NCBI GenBank assembly: GCA_963556695.1 | Contig: CAUWAG010000012.1 | Coordinates: forward strand, 1,488,001-1,552,000 | Direction: 5' to 3' | DNA: 64,000 nucleotides | Source of the DNA: Anthostomella pinea | Lineage: Eukaryota > Ascomycota > Sordariomycetes > Xylariales > Xylariaceae | Part shown: in pieces, positions 47,360 through 57,755 of the stretch | How positions within the stretch are numbered: position 1 is the first letter of the stretch | Layout of the letters: each line of letters begins with the position of its first letter | Translations under genes and position numbers: made by a program | The notes under the pieces: generated by a model | What the model was told of the DNA's origin: nothing | What the model saw: the letters and a program-made list of their open reading frames with translations, nothing else | The model's database searches: none

Positions 47360-48359
47360 GATGATGAGCTGCGTCTGGTGTCCGGTGTCCGGTGTCTGTA
47401 TAGGGCGCAGTCCGTGCTGAGGTCGAGCCGCGCCTGGGTTGCTTTTGCACCGGTCGCGGCAGATACTGGCGAAGGGTTGGACAGCGAGTGATTATCGGGC
47501 GACTGGAGACGGGCGAGATCGAGGTGGGCAAGGCTGTTGCTTCGTGCGTGGTGGTTCTAGTTTTGGTGGTGGCACTGCACTCAGCACTGGCAGCAGCTGG
47601 GCGAAGAGTGGATGTTGGAAATAGTTCTCACTCGACTCCCGATCGTCAATTGGCCTTGTGAGTCTTGACTCTTGACCCGCTCTGTCGTATGTGGGAGCCC
47701 GTGCGTGGCTGAGTTGGGGAGCTTCGTCGCAAGCTGCAGCTGCAGTCTCGAGCTGGAGAGGTCAAGGCTCAAGGGAGTCGGAGCGGAACTTCACATGCTC
47801 CGTGCGTACCCTACCACCTGGGCAGTAGCCACTGGGCTTAGGTAAGTGCTACTTTACCCAGATACGCAGTACCGGGAAAGACGGGTAAATCCGGTTCAGG
47901 ATTTATGGAACTGCCCAAACTGGTTTCTAAATTCCCAGTAGCCTGTTGCTCCAGTCCAATGGACGCGGCTGGGTCGGGTCGGGTGCTCCGTGCCATGCAG
48001 CGGAGAAAAAGTCACTGGGCAGCTGGGCAGCTAGGCCGGAAACATCCATGGACCATGGGGAGCTGCCTCTTGCATGTTTTGGAGCATCTCCAACTCCAAA
48101 TCCACGCAGCCACGACCAAGGAGACGTCGCCGTCGCCGTTCTTGCCCTCACACCCTCATCACCTGCTCCCCCCCTAATCTGCCAATTGCAGGCTCTGGCA
48201 GCCCCTTTTCCTCCTCACCCTCCTCCCCATCTTCTGCATCGTCTCCATCTTATCCGTCTTCTCCATTCTACGTGCCCACGACTCACTCACTTGCTTGCCA
48301 ATACTGTCGCATAACTGAGTTCTGTCTTCCTGCCAGCCATTGACCATTAACCTCCGATC
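47360..48359. promoter_or_regulatory. Divergent promoter region NDUFB9/KGD2
   Basis: 1.0 kb between opposite start codons of two mitochondrial genes. It contains direct GGGCAGCT repeats at about 48019-48033 and a C/T-rich leader before KGD2. Confidence 0.45.
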
Positions 48360-49841
48360 ATGATGATGTCGAGACGACTTGCCACGGCCGCGTGCCTCCT
48401 GCGCCGGCCCATGCAGCAGCCCATGCGAAGCCAGCTTCCCCTGCCGCTGCTCATGACACAGGTGCGCACCTATGCGCAAACCATCGTCAAGGTCCCCCAG
48501 ATGGCCGAGTCCATCACCGAGGGCACCCTGAAGCAGTGGAACAAGCAGGTTGGCGACTACGTCGAGCAGGACGAGGAGATCGCCACCATCGAGACGGACA
48601 AGGTAGCCACTCACCCATCACCCACCAACCTACACTGCCCCTGAGGTTTCCCTCTTGCTTGTTTCCTCTCGACTTACATGCGCCCCTCTAGATCGACGTC
48701 GCTGTCAACGCCCCCGAGGCCGGTACCCTGAAGGAGCTGATGGCCAACGAGGAAGACACGGTCACTGTTGATCAGGAGATTGCCAAGATCGAGCCGGGCG
48801 GTGCTCCCTCGGGTGGTGGCGACAAATCGGAAGCCAAGGAACCCCCTAAGAAGGAGGACGCTTCCACCGAAGCCCGTCCCGCCCCGGCCGAGCAAGAGAA
48901 TAAGCCGGAATCGAAGCCCGAGTCGACATCCGAGAGCAAACCAGAGTCCAAACCCGAACCATCCAAGCCTTCGCCGCCCCCGGAGCCCAAGAAGGAGTCT
49001 CCCCCTAAGAAGCAGCCTACGAAGGTTGCCCCAGCGAGCAGCGGCCCCGTGCTGGGCAGCCGCGAGGAGCGACGTGTCAAGATGAATCGCATGCGTCTTC
49101 GGATCGCCGAGCGTCTGAAGCAGTCTCAGAACACGGCCGCCTCGCTGACTACCTTCAACGAGGTCGACATGTCGTCGCTGATGGAATTCCGCAAGCTCTA
49201 CAAGGACGAGGTCCTCAAGAAGACTGGCGTCAAGCTTGGCTTTATGAGCGCATTCTCGCGTGCCAGTGTCCTGGCCATGCGGGACATACCCGCCGTCAAC
49301 GCCTCCATCGAGGGAGAGAACGGTGGTGACACTATCGTCTACCGGGATTACGTCGACATCAGCGTTGCGGTCGCTACCGAGAAGGGCCTTGTCACCCCGG
49401 TGGTTCGCAATGCCGAATCCATGGACATGGTCGGAATTGAGAAGTCAATCGCCGAAATGGGCAAGAAGGTGTGTACTCCTGCGCCTCTGGCATTCCCCGT
49501 GTAGTCCCAACCTACTAGTTTCCGTGCTGACCACAGACCAGGCTCGGGATGGCAAGCTCACCATCGAGGATATGGCCGGTGGCACCTTTACCATCAGCAA
49601 CGGAGGCGTGTTTGGTTCTCTCATGGGCACTCCTATCATCAACCTGCCGCAGAGCGCCGTTCTCGGGCTCCACGCCATCAAGGACAAGGCCGTGGTTGTC
49701 AACGGCAAGATCGAGATTCGACCCATGATGTACCTTGCCCTGACCTACGACCACCGTCTGCTGGACGGCAGGGAGGCTGTGCAGTTCCTGGTCAAGGTCA
49801 AGGACTATATCGAGGACCCCCGGAGGATGCTGCTGGGTTAA
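48360..49841 (+). CDS. KGD2: Dihydrolipoyl succinyltransferase (E2 of 2-oxoglutarate dehydrogenase)
   Basis: Transfers succinyl groups to CoA and forms the core of the mitochondrial 2-oxoglutarate dehydrogenase complex. Exons 48360-48602, 48692-49468 and 49542-49841; 439 aa. The start is the first of three consecutive ATG codons. The presequence is Arg/Leu/Gln-rich, up to about residue 38. The lipoyl domain is at about 41-115, with the lipoylated lysine in ATIETDK split from IDVAVNAP by intron 1. A Pro/Glu/Lys/Ser linker spans about 125-225. There is no peripheral-subunit-binding domain, as usual for this E2. The catalytic domain begins near [15 protein letters not shown] and has the active His/Asp in [12 protein letters not shown]. 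Confidence 0.96.
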
Positions 49842-51347
49842 TCTGGGTGTAATGTTCGATAGTCACAGGTCATGGCAATGGGGAAAGCGTCATGATGTTT
49901 ACTAGAGTGTACAGTATGACGGGTCGTGTCCGTGGATAGTTTCTCCACGGGACCTTGAAATAAGCACTTAGAATTGTTTTTTATCGATCGTGGCTCCGTG
50001 ACGCAGTTGTGTCTTCGTTCCTGGCATTCTTGTTTGCGACTTATAAATCGGCTGTGTTGTGCGATGTTCTGCTAGCCTGATATTTGCCATATCGTCCTCA
50101 GGGGTGTGTATGAAGCACAATCCTTGGAAAGGGACTTGTAGTGTGCTGTTTTTGTGACATGCGCAGTTCGTATCTTCAAAGGGCGTGGCGTTCCTTTGGC
50201 TACAATATCACAGTGCCCTCTTGCTTGTTCTATGGATGAACTGTATGGTGATTGTCTAATACTGGGTTTCTGTATCCACCTGGCCCTTCTTGTAATACGC
50301 GATCCTTGTTTGAACGATCGCAGATGGCGTTTGAGGGGTTTTATTGGTCAGTGTTCGTACGGGGCTTGACGTAGGTGTTCCCTTTCTGCGTGGCAAGGCT
50401 GTGTGATTCAATGTGCCAGCCTTGCGCCGCCACTTTGGCCCTCTAGGGTAGCTTGAGCCGACACCTCGTTGCTGGGGTGTCGTCACTTGTGTGGTATCCA
50501 TATGATATAGGTACTTCTTCGCACATGATCGACCTGCGTTGTGTTCCTATATTATGTAGTCGGGCGTGCCTGGGCTGTCATTTTCTTGTGTCGTGTTGTT
50601 GCCGCGCGATGTTAAGGTCGCTTGTCATCATACTTTCACTTAAGACACACGAGAACATATCCGCCTATTGACTGGTGACTGAAATACGCATTGTGACAGT
50701 GCCATGGTGTAGAGCAGTGATAGTGCGGCTTATGGGTCTATCCTGATTCCAGTCCCGCCGTCTGGTTGAATGTGACGATTTGCCAATTTCGTAACTACGG
50801 TGTAAATCAAAGTCAACATTGGTCCCTATGCACGTCGTGACAAGATTGCAGGATAGTAGTTCATACTCGACCAAGCTTCGAGACAATATGTATGACCTTA
50901 TTGGCACTTGTAACATACCTCTGCTGGAGGGTACGAGCCTGGTTATGCAGCTGTCGTATCCCGCGAGAACCTTACCGGGCAGTGGACACGGAGCCCATTA
51001 TCAAGGACCAGTTACATCAACCACGAATTGGCACAGAATCACAAGTAACAACTAGACCTGGTCCTGTTCTCCCGTTGTTGCTTTCTTTGCCTGGCCATGG
51101 GAACCTAAAGCATAGACACTCGCATAGTAGCCCATACGTTGCTTGCCCAGCATGTGTATCGTCAGCTTGTTATCCCAGTTATCATATGTGATGGTACCTT
51201 GAGTACTCTCATATTCTATACCACGAGCAACTAAGTTTGGAGTGGGTACTTGTCATCTCGTACCATGCAGAGGTAGTATTTCTCGACCGGCACGCACGTA
51301 TCTCGTTATAAATAAAGGAAAACAACCCATCAGCAGCAGTCTTCGAC
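49842..51347. other. 1.5-kb intergenic stretch
   Basis: 3' flank of KGD2 and following sequence. Only short frames, none recognised. It is AT-richer than the gene-dense part to the left. Confidence 0.5.
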
Positions 51348-51868
51348 TGTTACGAATCAACAAATACCACAGGCCCGTTGGCAGGCCTAAAGGGAAAAGG
51401 ATGACCTACGAGGGAACCCAATCAGAACGGGGGCACAACACGAAACAGCGCAGGGCATCCAGGCACGTGATCTAGGGAGCCAGGATCACGTGACTAGAGT
51501 TGCTCACGTCTGCTCACGCGAGCAACGGTGAGCAAGGGAAGGTTGCTCACGTCTGATCACGCGAGCAACAGTGAGCACGCCTCATCAGTGAGGGAGAGAT
51601 TGGATATATAAGGATGGACATTTCCTAGCTAGACAGATAGACAGTCTCTACCTCAGTGATCAATCTAAGCATCTTAGCTAACCCTAAGGTGGGAGAAATC
51701 TCCTGATGACTCGACTATTCAGTGATCCCCTGGATCAGACCAAGCCCCAGCATCTGAGTGTCTTCTAGTTAACAGAAGCCTCTATCGTCCTTTGTGTTGA
51801 CTTATCTCAGAACATAAACCCTATAGAACCCTTTAGCCTTATAGGTTAGACGGCTCGTCACATCGACA
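51348..51868 (+). mobile_element. Copia-like long terminal repeat (probable)
   Basis: Starts TGTTACG and ends CGACA, followed directly by TGGTATCA, the usual primer-binding start for initiator tRNA-Met in Ty1/copia elements. Inside are a promoter-like TATATAAGG (about 51605) and two E-box palindromes. No second LTR and no gag-pol reading frame were found downstream, so this is a remnant. The left boundary is inferred from the TG start and could be elsewhere. Confidence 0.5.
51499..51584. repeat. Two tandem 43-bp units in the LTR
   Basis: Units start at 51499 and 51542 with GTTGCTCACGTCTG and share GCGAGCAAC and GTGAGCA. They differ at a few positions. Confidence 0.75.
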
Positions 51869-51876
51869 TGGTATCA
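51869..51876 (+). other. Putative retrotransposon primer-binding site
   Basis: TGGTATCA immediately after the LTR end, complementary to the 3' end of initiator tRNA-Met as in many copia elements. Only eight bases match. Confidence 0.4.
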
Positions 51877-54055
51877 TGTATGGACTCCTGGCTGATCGTA
51901 CGGTGTTGTTCCTGGCATCTCCAAGAAAGGCCATGCAAGGCCCCTTGCGTTCCCGTGGCGAATCAGCTCATACCGGTATCTCATCTGCACATTGAGATCG
52001 CAAGAGCTGCATACTGCCCTCCTCTCAGCAGACCGACGTTCGTTGATGCTCGGCCAGCCATGAAAAATTCTAAAGACGGACCCAGCCCATCACCAATCCA
52101 TGTTTGTCTCCAGCGGACAGTCCGGCCTACATTGTGACATATGGAGTGTTATGTAATGGTAAGTTGTACATTTCATATGATACTCAAATACAGGGCCACT
52201 GCCACACGCTCACGTCGAGGTGGTCATGCATCGAGACTTGTGTAACACTTCCTGCTCCCGTCACTGCCAAGCAAAAGAATCACTGGTCTGTCGTATCCTC
52301 GACCACATGCAGGGGTTCGCGCAGATGCGCCTCCCGAAACGGTGTTATGTTCAGCTGCATGTAGAGCGTGTGGGGAAGCTGAAAAGGCTACACTGCATCT
52401 GCAGTGCATATATTGCCGCGACCCTTTTCATACCCACCTGACAAGGTACTGAACCATTGTGGTACAGCAAGCAAGCGCGCAGAACGTCCCAGTCTGAATA
52501 CGTACAGGGTGGCCGCCGTGATTACCAAATAAATATTATGACAGGCCTGCAGAGCAAAAACTATTGGTTCGGGTCACAATGGCTGCATATGACCCGTCGC
52601 AAAATGGGAAGCGCTGCTGATGACTGGAGCTTCTGTAAGAAAACAAAGGCGCATCGTTGGCTCGCTGGATGGACGAATCGGATTGTTGGGAGCGATGGGT
52701 CCGTAGTCTTGCCGAAGCAACGGCCTGAGCTACTCCTGCGCTGACGGTCATGTTGCTGCTTTCCTTTTCATAAGCTCCTTTGGTCGTTGGTTGCAGTCTA
52801 ACATCTGCTGGTTGCAGCGAAGCAGCCGACCAGCCCAAGGCCACAGGGGCGATGGGATGTGACAAGCGGTCTAAATCTATATATCTACATATGCTAGCTA
52901 CGTAACTTTACATGATATGTGATGGTGGTTCCCGAAGTCAATTCAAACAGGGGGAGGGTATCAGGGCCTCCAAACCACTCCTTATAGGACTATCAGCGCA
53001 GCACTTCGCTGTCCCCCACAGCTGTATATGCTAGCGTGTGGGATGAGCTCTTTTGGGTTAGCTCGTGGTTGGCTTACAATACACTTGATTCTGAAGCCGG
53101 AAACTGGAATACAGGTGCATACCCATCATGGGATTACACCCCCAAGAAACGAGTGACGACAGTCTTCGAGAATCGTACTACTACTAAGTTACCTTCAGTA
53201 CACATTGTGGTACAGTTAAAATTAAAAACAATTCGTCACTACTTCATCATGGGAGTTTCTACCCAGGCTAGCCAAAATAAGATAGAGAAACGTACTGTGG
53301 CCGGTCTCCAGTTCACCTTCAACATAGGAGAGTATGTGATATACCTTGCAGAGTCCAGCACTAGAGGCAAGAATAATACGAACGACCAGAATCGGGATAC
53401 TACGTTGAAGCACTCGGCGACTTCGTGAACGCCACCACCTTTGCTGACAGCTGGAACGAGCACCGACTTCCTAGTTTGACACTGCCGCGCCCCTTGCTTT
53501 CACTACGTAGCATCCAATGTTCGAGGTTATGCAGCTTCGATTCTACGAGAGCTTAAAGTCCTAAAAAGGAAACTTCTGCAGTAACTCAAAGGCTCGTCTG
53601 TCACCCAGCCTCCTTCATTTGTTGGAATAGCCACGGCGTCCAACATGTCGGTTCCCATGGTGACTTTGGCTCTGGATCATCTTGGAGCTTGGACATGTCC
53701 CTGCAGTGAGACGCAATACAGTGACATTACCACTTCCCGAAGACGGTTCAGCTGGCCACTCTTCGACCTGATATATACAAATTGCGGCGATCTTTTCGAA
53801 AAGTAAATCCTCCGTTGCAATATCTGGCTTTCAGCTAGCCACGAACGCCGGCTTTCGAGGAACAGACATCATAGAGCTAGTCATGAGAGAGTACGGCGCT
53901 TGGAACGACTTGACGAGAGAACCACTCTACCCCGGTACTGGAGGGTCCATTCATAAATAGAAGGCATCGGCAACATGAGGATGGAGTTTCTGCTCTGCAC
54001 CAAACTCACCCTTCCAGACACAGACCATATAACTTCGCAGCCGCACTGATTCACA
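51877..54055. other. 2.2-kb gene-poor stretch after the LTR
   Basis: No gag, protease, integrase or reverse transcriptase motif was recognised in any frame. Open frames are short. It may be degenerate retrotransposon interior or ordinary intergenic DNA. Confidence 0.45.
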
Positions 54056-55460
54056 ATGCCTTCCTACTCTGCTCTTACCAGAATCAGCCCTCAGTATGTC
54101 GAGGCAAACAAAGGCACCCAGAAGCTGTGCCTCAGCGTCATGAATCAGGATGGCAAGCCTGCCATCATTGATGCTTCAATCGGTCCGAGAGCTCGTTGAA
54201 ACCCCCCTCAGAAAAGCCCTACTAATTTTCCAATTTGTTAGAGCTCGAACCTGAGACCTCGCTGAGCTGGATCGATTCCCTCATTGTCACTGTCACTGAT
54301 GTCAACAAGGGTCAGTACACACCATTCCTTTTCGTATTCATGGATCTTAAACCTGCATCGTTGTTCAAGTCTCACCGTATCTAACCATTTGAACAACTCC
54401 ATCACCTACTGACTTCAAATGACTAGTTTCTTTGGGCTCTTGGGCCATCAACCTTGGCGACACCCTGACCGAGACCAACGGTAGGATCCTGTATCCTCCC
54501 ACCCACGATCCCGAGGCGCCGCTTTATGGCATTCGGTACACGACAGACACTGCCGCAACCCTGTCAATCGCGCAGACCTTCACGGGGGACTTCCAAGGCC
54601 CCAAGGTTGTCAGCGAGCAGTGGTACGAGGCCGCCGGCACTTACGACATTCCCATCACCCTGAATGTACAGCTCTCCCTCGAAGCTGCCGCCACCGCTGT
54701 GACAGGACAGGCCTTGCCCGCCAGTAACGACACGGCCAAGACTGTGTTTCCCGTCTCGTTCTCGAACACTACCTTCCAGACTGTCTATGTAGACAAGGAT
54801 GGAGAGTTCTCGTTGATTGGCCCGGATGCAACCGACGCAGGTAATAAATCACTTGGGGTCTCCCCCCTATCCCTGCGGTAGGTTCCATCATCTTGAGCAT
54901 TCGGCTGACGTTGACGAAGGCACTCTGCTCGGGGTCTCACGATCCAAGAACACGTTCTTCATCCTACAGAACCCGGGCTCGTATGATCGCTTCGATTGGA
55001 GCAGCATCCCCACCACCGTCGCCAAGGCCGACCTGCCCGCATACAAGCAAGCTATGCTGCTTTCGCAGGGAGTCGACCTGCGCCGCAATGGCTCGAACGG
55101 AAGCCGGAAGGAGATCGTGTTCGGAGTGGGACCCATCAGCGTGAGTTCCCCAGCGTCATACATCCACCTGTCGTCCCCATGCAAAGCCCGTTACGTGCTG
55201 ACTCCGGGTAGCTTGGTGGCTATGTGGACATCTCCACGCTCGAGGTCGGTGTCGAGCTTGCTGTGATCGGCATCAGTCTCGGACAGGTCAGTGGCAATTT
55301 GAATGACGGCATCAAGTTCAAGGTGGATCTGATTGCTGCTTCGGGGGAGGTCGACCTCTACCTCGAAGGAAGTTCGCCCAAGGAGGTTTGGGTGGGGTGG
55401 GAGGTGAAGGTCCTGTTTGGGGATGTCTTGAAGGACAGCAGGAAGATCATGGATATCTGA
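54056..55460 (+). pseudogene. Unrecognised gene, five exons with one frame break
   Basis: Family not recognised. Exons 54056-54182, 54242-54310, 54427-54840, 54882-55140 and 55212-55460 join at GT-AG sites with consistent phases, except inside exon 4. There the frame entering (GSIILSIRLT) and the frame leaving (DEGTLLGVSRSKNTFF) differ by one base, near 54905-54920. Total exon length is 1118 nt, one short of 373 codons. The predicted protein of about 372 aa is soluble, rich in beta-prone Thr/Val/Ile segments, with no signal peptide or membrane span. The C-terminus has VDISTLEVGVELAVIGISLG. It could be a recent pseudogene or a sequencing error. The upstream exon starts MPSYSALTRISPQYVEA. Confidence 0.6.
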
Positions 55461-56038
55461 TGAGGGCCTCCATGCACTCCTGCAATGACAGGGACGTCGC
55501 CTGGTCTGGTGCTGCCGGGAGGACGTCGAAGTCCTTGCCTTGCGACGAGGCAAGGTGAGCTACGGTATGGGCAAGTAAGGATCAGAAGGTATGGAGACTG
55601 AGTTGGTGGTCCGGACTACTGGTAGGCCGGCGTGTTCATTCGCTTTCATGGCAACTCGGCATGCTCAACACACTCATTATGCTGCTTTCATTATCATCTC
55701 ATATACCAATACAATGTCTGTTGAACAGCAATCTCGGTACTGTGGTCCCGCCTACGAGATATGTGACGATACAGGCGTGCTGTATGCAGTGTGTCGCTCT
55801 CCAACAAGACAACACGCTGCTTCAAGGGCCAGTCCGAGAAGTGGGCGATCGACAGCATAGTCACTCCGATGACAGTACCACAATACCAGTAGTCACAACA
55901 GAATCCCCAGTGCTGGGGTCGTGAGAATGACCGCATGTCGAGTCCATGACCAGGTGCTGAATTCCAGTCATTAGTAAGGTCCAGTCCTAATCCAGCCGTA
56001 CAACGCAAAGACGTCTCCCGTCGAAAGCCGCATAGACG
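55461..56038. other. Intergenic, convergent flanks
   Basis: 578 bp, nothing recognised. Confidence 0.5.
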
Positions 56039-57106
56039 TCACTTTCTCTTGCGTTGCGGAGCTCCGGTCATAGCCTCCCGCAGTAGGCGCATCTCGGCCA
56101 CAAGAGCCTGTTGCGAGGCTCTGCATTCGGCCACAAAAGCCTCCTTCAAGTCTCGGACCTCGGCTCGCAGGGACTGTATCTCGTCCATCAAGCCATCTCT
56201 AGGCGTATCCTGATGCGATGCCCCGCGCGGCGGCCTGCGGGACGTAGACCTCCTGGATTTTCCCGCGATACCAGGGTGTACTCGTGGCGGAGGCATCTCG
56301 CCTGTCGTGGTCCCTACGAGAGCTTGGATCCTCGCAGCGCTGGCAAATACACCTGGATTCGCGCCCGCGTTCATAAGGATCAGGTCGACATCGGCGTGGC
56401 TGACGGTTTCGCTCCAGCCGTACTGCGAATATGTCCTCTGCAGCACCTGTGTCAGGCGACTGTTCTCCCAGCCCGAGTCCCCCTTGCTGAACTCCTCCTG
56501 CGCACGGGTGACTTCGAAGTCGAGGCGGTTGAATGGCGTCGGTCGGAGCTTGATAGCGACCTCCTGGTCGAACTTGTGGCCCTGGCGCACGCGTCGTTGA
56601 AAGGCCTGCTGGCTGCCCGGCAGTGCGCTGTCGAAATGCTTGCGGGCGTGCCGGGCGACAAACCATCGCATCTTGAAGCACAGGTCCCGGTCACCCTCGA
56701 CCCGATGGATGATGAGCCGCAGCCGAGGGCCATCGAGCGGCATGACGAGACGTTGGTTGGCGGCCACTATGTCTGGTTGCCGCTGGACGTCGTGATCCGA
56801 GTACTCTGCCGAGGGCGGAATGCCCAGCTGCTGGATCACGTGGGCCTTGAACGCTTCCTCGTCGAGGAGCTCTCCGGCATGCTCAGTATCTCCGTCGGGA
56901 CCATCCTCCGCATCGCCAGAGCCCGAGTCGGAATGTTCTTCAGAGAGATCAGACGACTGGTAGGCGTGTGATTCGGCCATGTTCGCTGCATCCGTCGTCA
57001 GCTTCCGCCGCTTGGGCAGACTGGTGAGCTCGGGATCGATGAAGGCCGTATCCTCATTGTCAGGCGCCGGATAGGCCGCGGGCTGACGACCAGCGAGGGT
57101 GAACAT
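56039..57106 (-). CDS. Hypothetical protein, 355 aa, C-terminal coiled coil
   Basis: Family not recognised. Single exon from the ATG at 57106. The N-terminal part is polar with a basic PKRRKL patch that could be a nuclear signal. An acidic Ser/Asp/Glu/Gly stretch follows (about 50-85). The middle (about 110-265) looks folded and mixes aromatic and charged residues (RLRLIIHRVEGDRDLCFKMR, TYSQYGWSETVSHADVDLIL). A basic Ser/Arg/Pro linker precedes a C-terminal Leu/Glu/Arg-rich coiled coil (about 310-350), which ends in the basic tail PQRKRK. The full-length open frame with high GC at third positions supports a real gene. No signal peptide or membrane segment. It sits between two damaged genes and a MITE. 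Confidence 0.6.
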   Translation of the reverse strand: MFTLAGRQPAAYPAPDNEDTAFIDPELTSLPKRRKLTTDAANMAESHAYQSSDLSEEHSDSGSGDAEDGPDGDTEHAGELLDEEAFKAHVIQQLGIPPSAEYSDHDVQRQPDIVAANQRLVMPLDGPRLRLIIHRVEGDRDLCFKMRWFVARHARKHFDSALPGSQQAFQRRVRQGHKFDQEVAIKLRPTPFNRLDFEVTRAQEEFSKGDSGWENSRLTQVLQRTYSQYGWSETVSHADVDLILMNAGANPGVFASAARIQALVGTTTGEMPPPRVHPGIAGKSRRSTSRRPPRGASHQDTPRDGLMDEIQSLRAEVRDLKEAFVAECRASQQALVAEMRLLREAMTGAPQRKRK

Positions 57107-57198
57107 GTTGTTGTGGTGCAGTCACCACTGTAGCGCCGAGTATATTGACCTGTCAGCCTGTGTACTGTATTGCTAATGCTATCCGGTGAAGTTCGGTA

Positions 57199-57324
57199 CC
57201 GCCTTTTCTTGGCAACACTTGAATAGCTTTCTTGCTTGATAAGCGAGACTTCCCCAGGTTATTGAAACCAATGATACAAGAGGTGGTCCGTGAGGAGTAT
57301 TCAAGTGTTGCCGAGAAAAGGCGG
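57199..57324. mobile_element. MITE, 126 bp, with 27-bp terminal inverted repeats
   Basis: Ends 57199-57225 and 57298-57324 are inverted copies matching at 26 of 27 positions (CCGCCTTTTCT-GGCAACAC type). They are flanked by a TA dinucleotide on each side (57197-57198 and 57325-57326), which fits a Tc1/mariner-type target duplication. The 72-bp middle does not code. The terminal repeats differ from those of the Fot1-like element at 37-39 kb, so its driver transposase is elsewhere in the genome. Confidence 0.8.
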
Positions 57325-57326
57325 TA

Positions 57327-57755
57327 GTTGCTCGTGCTAGACATGGGGGCTCGGAACCCGACCTACCTGCCCAGAAAATACGGAGCCTACCTAGAAACAG
57401 GCACTTCCCTCTCCTTAACTCACGGGCAGGTTACCTATAGGTACACCAGCAGAACCAGCAACGGAGGGCGAGTACCCTGATATAACCCCTACTACGTCCA
57501 TGTGATAATTGAGGTACTATTAGCGTAGAGACGGCCGGGGAGGTAGATACCTGTTAGGCCAGGTGACCGTGTCTCGCAGGTAATCGAGTTACATAAGGTA
57601 ATACATATCCAGTGGCACTGCGCCTCCATAGTCATACTGCCCAGAGTCTGGGCTGGCCAGCGCCTACAAAATACAAAATACAAAATACTCGAGGCTACGC
57701 TCTTCGCTGGAGCCTGGCAGCCTGAGTGAAGCAGCAGAGTTCAACAGCAACAGCC
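57327..57755. other. Upstream region of the membrane-protein gene
   Basis: 429 bp. It contains three tandem copies of a 7-mer, ACAAAAT, at about 57665-57687. Nothing else was seen. Confidence 0.5.
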
